Shown here in pieces: positions 49,496 to 58,339 of a stretch of 64,000 bases of DNA. The notes under the pieces were generated by a model. That model made no database searches, was not told the DNA's origin, and saw only the letters and a program-made list of their open reading frames with translations. Source of the DNA: Methanobacterium_B sp963703015 (lineage in GTDB: Archaea; Methanobacteriota; Methanobacteria; Methanobacteriales; Methanobacteriaceae); contig OY969779.1 in the NCBI GenBank assembly GCA_963703015.1, forward strand, positions 620,001-684,000. Direction: 5' to 3'. Made by a program: the position numbers and the translations under genes. The first letter of the stretch is position 1; every line of letters starts with the position of its first letter.

Positions 49496-50881
49496 TTAGG
49501 TTGCACCACCCACAGTTGCCTTGGAAACCCTGACATGGGGACCGCCGTCACCCACAGGAACTGTTTGTCCGTTTTTACCACAGAATCCAACTCCCATTTT
49601 GAAATCAGAGCCCAGTGCATCTATGTGATTTAGAATTTCCAAGATATTTCCAGAGAGTGACACATCCCTCAATGGATCTTTAATTTCTCCATTTTCAACT
49701 ACAAATGATTCTGCAGCGTTGAACTGGAAAATTCCCTTACCAGTGTCCACCTGACCTCCCCTTGAACCTTTCAAGTAGATTCCATCTTTAATTCCCTCTA
49801 AAAGTTCTTCTACAGATTGATCACCTGGTTTTAGGTAGGTGTTACTCATCCTGACTATGGGCTGATCACCCACAGATGACCTTGCATTTCCAGAAGATTC
49901 CATCTTAAGTTTAGATGCTGTTTCCCTCGAACTTAGAAGGGATGATAGTACTCCATCTTTGACCAGAATATTTTCCCTGGTTTTGATTCCCTCTGCATCA
50001 TAGGCGTAGTAACCAAAGGCATCCATGCTTGCATCATCAACGATTGTTACAAGTTCTGAACCTATCTGTGTTCCCATCTTATTTTTGAGTATGGAATCGT
50101 TTTGAAGTATGAGATCTGCCTCTGATGCATGGCCCAGTGCTTCGTGAATGAAAACTCCTGTGAGTTCAGGATCTAGAACAACTGGAAAACTTCCAGATGG
50201 TGGAGATTTAGCATCTAATAGCCTTACAGCCTTTGTTGCTGCTAACCTTCCAAATTCTTCGATATCCTGATTTTTTATGGCCTCATAACCCTTTGAACCA
50301 CCGATACTTTTATGTCCAAATTGAATAACTCCTTCAGAAGCAGCCACAGCATTTAAAAACATTGCAACCCTTGATTCATCCATGGAAATTGATGAACCCT
50401 CGGAGTTCATGTACAGTGTGGTGGATTCACCATCAACGTAGTTCACTGTGGTACTGACTACTTTATCAATGTTTGCAGCTGCTTCAGCTTCTTCCATGAC
50501 CTTCTTTTTCTCATCTAAAGAAACACTGGACAATGGAATTTTAGCCTTTGACTTCACAGTGTCAACGGATCCTGCTGTTTTTGAGACTTCAACATCACTT
50601 TTAAGAGAATTTGAAAGTTTGAGTGATGCCTCTGCCATTTCATCAAGCCTTGATAGTTGAGTGGTGTAAGCAAAACCCCATGATCCATTCTTTAAAACTC
50701 TCACAGAACCTCCAAAATCAGTTCCAGAACGAATTTCCTGAATTTGACCATCCTTCATCACTATTATGTTATTTTTACTTTCACTAACTCGTATATCCAC
50801 AAAATCTACTTTTTTTTCTACGATTTCAATTGTTTTTCTGAATAAATCTGGATCAAGATTATTTTCCTTTGATGACGGCAT
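49496..50881 (-). CDS. tldD: TldD/PmbA family metalloprotease
   Basis: The TldD group removes or processes peptides, acting with TldE in bacteria. The product has 461 residues from the ATG at 50881 (AGGAG seven bases upstream; a TTG two codons earlier is too close to the SD). The zinc-binding motif VFIHEALGHASEADLI (HExxxH) is at about residue 243, with the N-terminal GTDFGGSVRVLKNGSWGFAY and the C-terminal GVGFCGKNGQTVPVGDGGPH. No tldE is in the window. Here the partner gene downstream is the AMMECR1 protein. Confidence 0.92.
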   Translation of the reverse strand: MPSSKENNLDPDLFRKTIEIVEKKVDFVDIRVSESKNNIIVMKDGQIQEIRSGTDFGGSVRVLKNGSWGFAYTTQLSRLDEMAEASLKLSNSLKSDVEVSKTAGSVDTVKSKAKIPLSSVSLDEKKKVMEEAEAAANIDKVVSTTVNYVDGESTTLYMNSEGSSISMDESRVAMFLNAVAASEGVIQFGHKSIGGSKGYEAIKNQDIEEFGRLAATKAVRLLDAKSPPSGSFPVVLDPELTGVFIHEALGHASEADLILQNDSILKNKMGTQIGSELVTIVDDASMDAFGYYAYDAEGIKTRENILVKDGVLSSLLSSRETASKLKMESSGNARSSVGDQPIVRMSNTYLKPGDQSVEELLEGIKDGIYLKGSRGGQVDTGKGIFQFNAAESFVVENGEIKDPLRDVSLSGNILEILNHIDALGSDFKMGVGFCGKNGQTVPVGDGGPHVRVSKATVGGAT

Positions 50882-51367
50882 TTTCAAACTCCTATAAATG
50901 AATTAATTGTTACCTGAAATATTTTTCATTATAAAATTGTACTGCTCTATTATCTTTGTTTGTAAACTGAAATATTTTTCCCCTTAAAACCTAAAAAAAA
51001 TAATGTTTGTTGGGATGTCCAGAATTTCCAGTTCATAGTCATTTTAAAATTCCAAACTCTAGATCTATTTTAAATTGAATTGAAAATGGAAATTCTACTT
51101 GGAATGGGTCAAAAACATGTGCAAAATGAATATATTCCCCATGAATCCATGAGATAGAAAAACTTGTTAAATAGAAAGGTTATTAGTAACATTATTAAGA
51201 TATTTTATTTACATAAAAACTAGTTGAGTATTATAATGTCTAAGAACACAATTACGTGTTCAGTTAAAAATTATTAATCCTCAGAACTTACGGATTTAAA
51301 TTCAAATAATTCTTTAATTATTTATTTTAATATATAATACAACTAATGATGGTGTGGATGTGAATAA
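50882..51367. other. divergent intergenic region, about 480 bases
   Basis: AT-rich region between tldD and the aspartate-semialdehyde sulfurtransferase operon. It holds an inverted repeat at 51244-51261 and a TATA-like stretch near 51331-51341, close to the sulfurtransferase start. No gene is seen. Confidence 0.45.
51244..51261. promoter_or_regulatory. inverted repeat upstream of the sulfurtransferase operon
   Basis: GAACAC-AATTAC-GTGTTC has two perfect 6-base arms with a 6-base spacer, about 110 bases before the ATG. It fits a dimeric regulator site, possibly for sulfur or methionine control; no protein is assigned. Confidence 0.35.
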
Positions 51368-52912
51368 ATGAAGACCATTGAAGAAATAAATCAACGTATT
51401 AAGGATGGAGATGCAGTTGTTGTTACGGCAACAGAAATGACACAAATTGTTAGAGAAAATGGTGCTGAAAAAGCCGCAGAAGAAATTGATGTGGTTACTA
51501 CAGGTACATTTGGAGCCATGTGTTCTTCAGGGGCATTTTTAAACTTTGGACACACAGATCCTCCAATAAAAATGACCAAAACTTTTTTAAATGGTGTTGA
51601 ATCTTACTCAGGGCTTGCAGCAGTTGATACTTACATAGGAGCTACGCAGCCCAGCCGAAATCCTGACGTGGGCATTGAATATGGTGGAGCTCATGTAATA
51701 GAGGATCTTATAAATGGTAAAGATGTTGAACTGGTTGCAGATTCCTATGGTACAGACTGTTATCCATTGACAGAAGTTAAAACTCAGGTTAATCTGGAAA
51801 ATCTTAACGATGCAGTCATGATAAATCCACGTAACTCCTACCAGAATTATGCTGCTGCTGTGAATTCAACAGATGAAACAATCCACACCTACATGGGCAC
51901 ACTCCTACCAAACATGGGCAACGTGAGTTTTTCCAGTGCAGGAGGACTCAGTCCCCTCTTAAATGATCCTTACTTCCAGACCATTGGTTTGGGAACCAAG
52001 ATTTTCCTATGCGGTGCCGAAGGTTACGTTATTGGTGAAGGTACACAGCATAGTACAGAGGTTAAAAGGGAAAATGGAGTGCCTGTGGGTGGTGCTGGTA
52101 CCATGATGCTCAAGGGTGATATGAAGCAGATGGATCATGAATTTGTTCGTGGTGCAACCATGCCTAAGTACGGTTCAACACTCTTCGTTGGTGTGGGAGT
52201 TCCAATACCTATACTTAACAGTGATATTGCCAGACGCACAGCCATAGCAGATGAGGAAATCACTTGCCATGTAACTGATTATGGTGTGGCAAGAAGAAGC
52301 AAACCAACCATTCTTGAAACTAATTACAAAGAACTTAGGAGTGGAAGCATTGAAATAAACGGTGTTGAAGTGGAAACTTCCCCATTATCATCCTACAAAA
52401 AGTCAGTTAAAATAGCCAAGGAACTTCAATCATGGATTGAAAATGGTAAATTCCTGCTCACTTCACCTGTTAATTTGCTTGCTCACGAAGGTTACAGTCC
52501 TAAACCACTTGAAATTAGGAGGCAAACTCCTATTGTGAATGAATTGCAGAGTAAACCATTGATAACTGCATATCCTGATGATGAAATTGGAGATGTTGCT
52601 AAAAGACTGGTGCAAAACAGCATTAACCATCTTCCGGTTGTTGATGATGATCAGAAACTGCTTGGAATAGTCACTTCTTGGGATATTGCAAACGCAGTTG
52701 CAAAGGGTAAAAACAAACTCAAGGATGTCATGACTAAAAAGGTGGTTATTGCAAGGGAAGATGAACCAGTTGATATTATTGCCAGGCGTATTGATAAGCA
52801 TGAAATATCTGGACTGCCAATTATTGATAAAAATAATCATGTGAAGGGTATGATAACTGCAGAGGATATTTCAAGGCTCATGTGTGCAAAAAATCACAAG
52901 GAGGGAATTTAA
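51368..52912 (+). CDS. L-aspartate semialdehyde sulfurtransferase (DUF39 + CBS pair)
   Basis: This enzyme makes homocysteine from aspartate semialdehyde and a sulfide source, replacing the bacterial route. The 514-residue protein has the DUF39 domain to about residue 370, with cysteines 52 (GAMCSSGAFLNFGH) and 131 (SYGTDCYPLTEVKT) in the conserved positions seen in MA1821-type proteins. Two CBS domains follow (about 385-505: ITAYPDDEIGDVAKRL and VMTKKVVIAREDEPVD). The ATG follows GGTGTGGATGTGAATAA. The NIL-ferredoxin partner starts on the next base after its stop. The pairing is the classical gene couple. Confidence 0.92.
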   Translation: MKTIEEINQRIKDGDAVVVTATEMTQIVRENGAEKAAEEIDVVTTGTFGAMCSSGAFLNFGHTDPPIKMTKTFLNGVESYSGLAAVDTYIGATQPSRNPDVGIEYGGAHVIEDLINGKDVELVADSYGTDCYPLTEVKTQVNLENLNDAVMINPRNSYQNYAAAVNSTDETIHTYMGTLLPNMGNVSFSSAGGLSPLLNDPYFQTIGLGTKIFLCGAEGYVIGEGTQHSTEVKRENGVPVGGAGTMMLKGDMKQMDHEFVRGATMPKYGSTLFVGVGVPIPILNSDIARRTAIADEEITCHVTDYGVARRSKPTILETNYKELRSGSIEINGVEVETSPLSSYKKSVKIAKELQSWIENGKFLLTSPVNLLAHEGYSPKPLEIRRQTPIVNELQSKPLITAYPDDEIGDVAKRLVQNSINHLPVVDDDQKLLGIVTSWDIANAVAKGKNKLKDVMTKKVVIAREDEPVDIIARRIDKHEISGLPIIDKNNHVKGMITAEDISRLMCAKNHKEGI

Positions 52913-53299
52913 ATGAAGGCATGGCTGTACTTTTCCCCAAAAATGGCTAATAAGGCCGTTATCACCGATCTTGTTAAGAAATTTGATGTCAACTTCAATA
53001 TACTGCGTGCAGACATTGACTCTCAAGGGGGTAAAATGTTGATGGAAATCAATGGTCCAGAAGCTGAACAAGGTATTGCTTACATTGAAAATGCAGGAAT
53101 AAATGTGAGTCCAATTAAAAGAGTGGTGAAAAAGGATGAAAAAATGTGCATAGACTGCGGTGCCTGCGTATCCCTCTGCCCAGTTCATGCCATCATACTA
53201 GAAGATGATTGGACAGTTGAAGTTAAGGACAAGGAATGCATAGGATGTAAGCTATGTTCATACTCATGTCCAACCAAAGCAATCAAAGTCATTGAATAG
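52913..53299 (+). CDS. NIL-ferredoxin partner of the aspartate-semialdehyde sulfurtransferase
   Basis: The 128-residue protein has an N-terminal NIL domain (about residues 1-75) and two 4Fe-4S motifs: MCIDCGACVSLCPVHAI and ECIGCKLCSYSCPTKAI. It corresponds to the MA1822-type iron-sulfur subunit that supplies electrons or sulfur handling for homocysteine synthesis. It begins immediately after the stop of the DUF39-CBS gene, indicating coupled translation. A T-rich stretch follows the stop as probable terminator. Confidence 0.92.
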   Translation: MKAWLYFSPKMANKAVITDLVKKFDVNFNILRADIDSQGGKMLMEINGPEAEQGIAYIENAGINVSPIKRVVKKDEKMCIDCGACVSLCPVHAIILEDDWTVEVKDKECIGCKLCSYSCPTKAIKVIE

Positions 53300-53389
53300 G
53301 AAAACACACCTATTCAAATCTTTTTTTTCTATCAAAAATATATTTCAAAATAAATTGTGTTATTAAAAGATTAGTTTGAGATCAATACA

Positions 53390-54229
53390 TCAATCTTCAA
53401 ACTCTTTTAATATGCGTTTTCTGGCCCCTCCAATTGTTAAAGGATATGGTTTGTCAAATGGAAGTTTGTCTTCCTTTTTAAGAATTTCCATGAGGTGAGC
53501 TATTCTTGGTAATCTTAAATTAGCTCCCCTTATGGTTTCAACATCTTCAAACACATCCTGTGGATTGCCTTCTTTGATAATTTTACCATGGCTTATGATG
53601 TAAACCTTAGAAGCATATATTGGCACTAGATCAACGTCGTGTGTTGATATTACAATGGTCATTCCCTCAGTGTTTAACTGGTGGAGGAGTTTGAGTATCT
53701 GTGAAGCACCCCTTGGATCAAGCCCACTGGTTGGTTCGTCAAGTACCATGATCTTGGGTTTCATTGCAAGTATGCCTGCGATTGCAACACGTTTTTTCTG
53801 ACCTCCACTCAGGTGGTGTGGTGCTTTTTTTTCGTATCCTTCCATTCCAACCTTTAAAAGTGCGTCTTTGACCCTTTCTTCCACTTCTTCGTTTGACAGT
53901 CCCATGTTCATGGGTCCAAATGCAACATCTTCAAGTACAGTTGGTGCAAAAAGTTGATCATCAGGATTTTGGAAAACAATTCCCACCTTTTGACGAATTT
54001 TTAACAGATCCTTCTTGTCGTATCTAACAGTTTCTCCATCAACATGTACACTGCCTTGTGTTGGTCTTAATATACCATTAAAATGCAGAAATAATGTTGA
54101 TTTACCTGCGCCGTTGGGCCCTAAAAGTGCAACTATCTTCCCGTCGTCCGCATTAAAATTAACCTTTTCTAGGGCTTTGGTTCCATCCGGATATTCATAT
54201 GTAAGATCATTGGTTTCAATTATTTTCAT
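53390..54229 (-). CDS. cbiO: energy-coupling factor ABC transporter ATPase CbiO
   Basis: CbiO powers uptake of cobalt or other metals or vitamins by the CbiMNQO complex. This 279-residue ATPase has Walker A (LLGPNGAGKSTLFLHFNG), the Q-loop VFQNPDDQLFAPTVLEDVAF, the signature HHLSGGQKKRVAIAGIL, Walker B (IMVLDEPTSGLDP) and the H-loop STHDVD. QNPDDQLF is typical of the group. No cbiM, cbiN or cbiQ is adjacent: the upstream gene is on the other strand. Its partners must be elsewhere. Confidence 0.92.
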   Translation of the reverse strand: MKIIETNDLTYEYPDGTKALEKVNFNADDGKIVALLGPNGAGKSTLFLHFNGILRPTQGSVHVDGETVRYDKKDLLKIRQKVGIVFQNPDDQLFAPTVLEDVAFGPMNMGLSNEEVEERVKDALLKVGMEGYEKKAPHHLSGGQKKRVAIAGILAMKPKIMVLDEPTSGLDPRGASQILKLLHQLNTEGMTIVISTHDVDLVPIYASKVYIISHGKIIKEGNPQDVFEDVETIRGANLRLPRIAHLMEILKKEDKLPFDKPYPLTIGGARKRILKEFED

Positions 54230-54530
54230 TTAACCATCCTCAAAAAATTTGAGAGTAAATCCATGCTTTATTAAGAGTAATACTAATTTTAATTAATAAG
54301 TTGTATAAATGGGATACTGTTGGCAAAACTTTATAAATATTTCCATGATAGTTGAAAAAAAATAAACCACACATGAAATAAAACTGTACAACACAAACAG
54401 AAAAAATATTTTGCTACACAGCTTGAAAAAATTGACCAAAAAAACAGGGAAAACCAGGGTTTAAAAATTAATATATACAAATATGGCATGTTAATTTGAA
54501 TTAATCCGCTAATTGATATAAATAAGTGTT
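54230..54530. other. divergent intergenic region before the nitroreductase gene
   Basis: About 300 AT-rich bases hold promoters for cbiO and the nitroreductase gene. No gene, RNA or clear palindrome is recognised. Confidence 0.4.
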
Positions 54531-54546
54531 TTTGAGGGGTGTTATT

Positions 54547-55311
54547 ATGGATAAAAGTGAGATTTACGAGACAATTTTCAGGAGAAAATCAATTAGAAAG
54601 TATGATCAAGATCCTTTAGATAAACAAATCTTAAAGGATATTGAAGAGGAAGTAAGTGATTTAAAACCTTTAATTACAGGTATTAAAACTGAGGTTTTGT
54701 TAATTTCTTCTGAAGATGTTAAAACCAGGATGATGAAAAAAGCTCCCCATTACTTAGCAGTATTTTCTGAGGAAAAGGAAGGTTACCTAACCAATGTTGG
54801 TTACATGTTGCAGCAGATGGATCTTCTGTTTTCTGCGAATGGGATAGGATGCTGCTGGCAGGGTATTCCAACCATTAAGGACCATGTAAAACAAAGATCA
54901 GAACTTAAATTTGTGATTCTCCTGGCATTTGGAAACTCTGATGAACCACTTCACAGATCTGATATAAGTGAGTTTAAGAGAAATCCAATGGAAAAAATGA
55001 CAGACATCAGAATCACAGGTGATAACAGGGATATATTGGAAGCTGGAAGACTTTCACCAACTGCAACCAACAGTCAAGCCTGGTTTTTAAGTGGGAATGA
55101 TAGTTCCATCGATGTTTTCACCACCAAACCTAACTTCATTAGATCGTTAATTGCAAAAAAATATATCCCAATGGATGGTGGAATATTAATTTACCAGATC
55201 ATGGTTGCAGCGAAACACTTCAACAAAAATCCAGAAATAGTCTTTAAAAAAGGTATTGAAAAAAAGGGATACAGTTACCTTGCATCAATCAACCTCAATC
55301 CAGCTAAATAA
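54547..55311 (+). CDS. nitroreductase family protein (TM1586 type)
   Basis: The 254-residue flavoprotein has the N-terminal IYETIFRRKSIRKYDQDPLD of nitroreductases, ANGIGCCWQGIPTIKD, FVILLAFGNSDEPLHR and a second repeat-like half (DILEAGRLSPTATNSQAWFL). The latter matches the TM_nitroreductase group with fused half-domains. The likely cofactor is FMN; the substrate is unknown. The ATG at 54547 follows GAGGGGTGTTATT; an earlier in-frame start at 54526 precedes that SD. Single gene. Confidence 0.88.
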   Translation: MDKSEIYETIFRRKSIRKYDQDPLDKQILKDIEEEVSDLKPLITGIKTEVLLISSEDVKTRMMKKAPHYLAVFSEEKEGYLTNVGYMLQQMDLLFSANGIGCCWQGIPTIKDHVKQRSELKFVILLAFGNSDEPLHRSDISEFKRNPMEKMTDIRITGDNRDILEAGRLSPTATNSQAWFLSGNDSSIDVFTTKPNFIRSLIAKKYIPMDGGILIYQIMVAAKHFNKNPEIVFKKGIEKKGYSYLASINLNPAK

Positions 55312-55403
55312 TCAAATAATCATAAGATTAACTTAGACCAAACACTTGAAAAGTATTAAAAAGGAAATATAGAACATTTACTCCTGTTTCTTTATTTCCC
55401 TCA

Positions 55404-55658
55404 TTATTTTTCCTTTCCATCTTTATCATAGAGCCATGATGATCTGTCCTCGCCCTGAAGATAGGTGTATACATATGAAGCTGCGAGTATTCCTATTAAA
55501 AATCCTATTGAAACCAAAAACTGATGGTTCATCAAATTGGTTGATGGGGCGTAACCTTTTAAATAGAACATGGCCTCTACAGCCAGTAATCCAACAACAA
55601 CGAATGTTACAAGCGCGCCAATTATCGCTTTGAGTTTATTTTTCTTTATTTCAGCCAT
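55404..55658 (-). CDS. small two-TM membrane protein, hypothetical
   Basis: The 84-residue product has helices at about 11-31 and 46-66, a short periplasmic loop (YAPSTNLMNH) and a charged end. No family is recognised. It lies convergently downstream of the nitroreductase gene and 171 bases from pyrF. Strong helix pattern and a basic N-terminus (MAEIKKNKLK) support coding. Confidence 0.65.
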   Translation of the reverse strand: MAEIKKNKLKAIIGALVTFVVVGLLAVEAMFYLKGYAPSTNLMNHQFLVSIGFLIGILAASYVYTYLQGEDRSSWLYDKDGKEK

Positions 55659-55829
55659 TTAGATCTATTTTCCCTTGAATAACATTAGCTAATTCAAAAC
55701 TTTTTCTTACTTTGGAATTTCTTTGTAACGATGTTAAATATAGGTTTGGTATTTTATCATAATGGGATCCACAATGAATTCCTAATTATTTTCAAAAATA
55801 ATTTAAAGAATTAAAATGAGTATTAATCT

Positions 55830-56480
55830 ATGGAAATCAAAAACAAAATAATACTTGCCATGGACCTTCTGACCATTGATGGTGCACTGGAGGTTGGAAA
55901 CAGTGTTATTAACTATTTAGATACCATAAAAATTGGTTATCCCCTTGCTTTAGCCGAAGGCTTACCATCCATTGGATTGGTTAAGGATAGGTTTGACTGC
56001 AAAATAATTGCCGATTTTAAGGTGGCAGACATTCCTGAAACAAATAAGAAAATTGCTGATCTGACATTTAAAGCTGGTGCAGATGCCATAATTGTGCATG
56101 GATTTGTAGGTCCAGACAGTGTTAAGGCCTGTGTAAATTCTGCAGAGGAATTTGGAACTGAAGTGTTTCTACTCACTGAAATGTCACATCCAGGAGCATC
56201 AAGATTTCTTCAACCAGCTGCAGAGGACATAGCAGCCATGGGCATGGGAATGGGTTTAAAGAATTATGTTGCACCTTCAACTAAACCAGACAGGCTTAAA
56301 AAAATTAGGGAAGTTGTTGGTAAGGATTCATTCATAATATCTCCAGGTGTGGGTGCACAAGGTGGAGATCCAAATAAAACACTCGAATTTGCAGATGCCA
56401 TAATTGTTGGACGTTCAATTTACTCCTCTGAATATCCTGAAAAGGTTGTTAAATCCATTGTAGATAGTATCAAACTTTAA
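55830..56480 (+). CDS. pyrF: orotidine-5'-phosphate decarboxylase
   Basis: PyrF converts OMP to UMP, the last step of pyrimidine synthesis. The 216-residue TIM barrel shows NKIILAMDLLTIDGAL, the catalytic DFKVADIPETNKKIAD (Lys and Asp pair) at about residue 63, DAIIVHGFVGPDSV and the phosphate loop ISPGVGAQGGDPNK plus VGRSIY. The length is that of archaeal enzymes. The last 66 bases overlap the end of the convergent membrane-protein gene. Confidence 0.95.
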   Translation: MEIKNKIILAMDLLTIDGALEVGNSVINYLDTIKIGYPLALAEGLPSIGLVKDRFDCKIIADFKVADIPETNKKIADLTFKAGADAIIVHGFVGPDSVKACVNSAEEFGTEVFLLTEMSHPGASRFLQPAAEDIAAMGMGMGLKNYVAPSTKPDRLKKIREVVGKDSFIISPGVGAQGGDPNKTLEFADAIIVGRSIYSSEYPEKVVKSIVDSIKL

Positions 56481-57023
56481 TCCTGCAAGTTCATAGAACA
56501 AATCAAACAGCAGGAAGTAGATGAAGGTCTGAAATTGGAAGTATTGGATGTTGGGTTGTGTTAAAACTGGGAAGTAGGGTACAAGAAGACCCAGTACCGC
56601 AAACACCAACACCGTTAATTTTAGTGTGAACCTGTAATCAAAGAACAGTTCTGCTCCACGACCCAATTTATTTATTCTATCGTTATCGTTACCAATCTCA
56701 TCGATGAATGCAGCGACCGTACATAAAATCAGGGTTACAATTCCGATTGAAGGTATTCCAATGTAAATGATTATCACTAGAAACAAGATAAGGGCCAGTA
56801 CATGGTTTAAACTATCCACCTTCAGAGATAGAACTGTGCCTATTAGTATGGCTATGAATAAGCATGCTGCATCTGAACTGGTCACTGCAAGGTATGCTAT
56901 TGAAACACCACAGAGAATTGCTGCAATTACTGCCATATAAATATTCTTTTTTTTGTCGTAGGCATCATCAGAAAACTTCATGAAGAATCCTGAAAATGCG
57001 TAGAGTACTGGTTCTAAAAGCAT
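56415..57023 (-). CDS. polytopic membrane protein, hypothetical
   Basis: This 202-residue protein has about six membrane helices. It contains acidic motifs KFSDDAYDKKKN (residue 16) and FIDEIGNDNDR (about 106) on the same side, reminiscent of prenyltransferase-like aspartate motifs, but the length is too short for UbiA and I do not assign it. The last 66 bases overlap the end of pyrF in the opposite direction. It is 97 bases upstream of the deoxyhypusine synthase gene end, on the same strand as that gene. Confidence 0.7.
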   Translation of the reverse strand: MLLEPVLYAFSGFFMKFSDDAYDKKKNIYMAVIAAILCGVSIAYLAVTSSDAACLFIAILIGTVLSLKVDSLNHVLALILFLVIIIYIGIPSIGIVTLILCTVAAFIDEIGNDNDRINKLGRGAELFFDYRFTLKLTVLVFAVLGLLVPYFPVLTQPNIQYFQFQTFIYFLLFDLFYELAGLKFDTIYNGFNNLFRIFRGVN

Positions 57024-57120
57024 GTTATTTTATCCTTGATTAAGATTTAGAATGTTAGTTTTAAGTTATTCCATCTAATAAATTTAGAAATGGAAATTTT
57101 TTTATTATAAAATCCATGTT

Positions 57121-58035
57121 TTATTCCATGGATTTTTGATTCATTTCCTTTGCCCCAGCCAGTATTAATGGGAATATGATGGTTGCGTCCCCAATCACTG
57201 TAACGAGTTTGGATCCTGCCTTGGCCTTGGCCCATGATTTGGCCTCTTCCAAGGGTGCTCCTCCAAGGCTGCCTGTTTCACTCCTGTCCATGGTTATCTG
57301 TATAGCTGCATCAACTCCACCTTTAAGTAGGTTGGATGCTAATGCGTAGTGTTTTGGAAGTCCTCCCCCAAGGATCATGGTAGCGACTTTTTTTGAATCG
57401 TATACAATGTCTGATAGTTCTGCCATGTCTCCTGATGCGTCGATGTGAAGTTTGGTGTCCTGGGTGAACATCCAAAGTTGCAGTCCAAGCATGCTGTCTA
57501 TGAATCCTGGTGCATAAATTGGTACGTTGTTATCTGCAGCTGTTTTAAGAATGGACTCATCATCATCGAGTGAACTGCCAATTAAGGTTAAAAATTCCCT
57601 TATACTCAGATGATCATCCTTAGCTGCTATGTCTGCTAATATTTTTGCTATTTCTGTTTCAAACACTTCAAAATCTTCTGATTTTGTGTACAGATCAGCT
57701 ATTCTTCCCATTCCATGTTCGCACATGGTTTCATCATCATCTTCTATTCCTCGGTGGTGTCTGCCTCCGAATGCTTCAAGCAGATCATGGGTGATGTTTG
57801 CTCCGCTGGTTATGAGCACATCCACTTCCCCATCTTTTATCATGTTTCGAATAATTTTTCTCAGACCTCCAGGCACCATGGGTCCTGCTACACTCAGAAA
57901 AACTGCTGTATCCTCATCTTTTATAACTTCTGCAAGTAACTCTGTTGCCCTGTAAACCCTGCCTGCACCTAAAACACCAGAACCTCCCATCTCTTGGATG
58001 AGTTCCAGCACAGTCATACCATTTTTAATTTCCAT
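57121..58035 (-). CDS. dys: deoxyhypusine synthase
   Basis: This NAD-dependent enzyme transfers the aminobutyl group of spermidine to a lysine of initiation factor aIF5A. The 304-residue protein has LSVAGPMVPGGLRKIIRNMI, LITSGANITHDLLEAFGGRH, VPIYAPGFIDSMLG, HIDASGDMAELSDIVYDSKK and the catalytic lysine in ESKSWAKAK-type segment (SWAKAKAGSKLV) near residue 270. Length is normal for archaea. aIF5A itself is not in the window. The downstream membrane protein gene lies 97 bases away. Confidence 0.95.
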   Translation of the reverse strand: MEIKNGMTVLELIQEMGGSGVLGAGRVYRATELLAEVIKDEDTAVFLSVAGPMVPGGLRKIIRNMIKDGEVDVLITSGANITHDLLEAFGGRHHRGIEDDDETMCEHGMGRIADLYTKSEDFEVFETEIAKILADIAAKDDHLSIREFLTLIGSSLDDDESILKTAADNNVPIYAPGFIDSMLGLQLWMFTQDTKLHIDASGDMAELSDIVYDSKKVATMILGGGLPKHYALASNLLKGGVDAAIQITMDRSETGSLGGAPLEEAKSWAKAKAGSKLVTVIGDATIIFPLILAGAKEMNQKSME

Positions 58036-58339
58036 CTGATCAATTTTCAGTTTAATACACTTCCTAAAACAATCTTTTAACTCGAATACGTAATAATTTC
58101 CCTACAAATATCTGCTTTTGTTTGGAAAATAATAAAAATTAGAACTAATTACAATTTAATCCTATGAACTTGATCTTAGTTAGATTAGTATTTAAAATTA
58201 TTAGATTTTAACTAACTAAAAAAATAATTATTATTTTAATTTAAAGAATTAGATTTAGAGAATAAATTTTTGGATTTTAAATCCTAAAAATTCTTGAAAA
58301 AAAATCTCTTTTATGAAATATTTTATTTAAAAACAAATA
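58036..58339. other. AT-rich intergenic stretch
   Basis: About 300 bases between the deoxyhypusine synthase gene and the HTH-CBS gene, very rich in A and T. Apart from the promoter of the synthase gene and T-tracts serving the HTH-CBS gene end, nothing is recognised. Confidence 0.4.
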
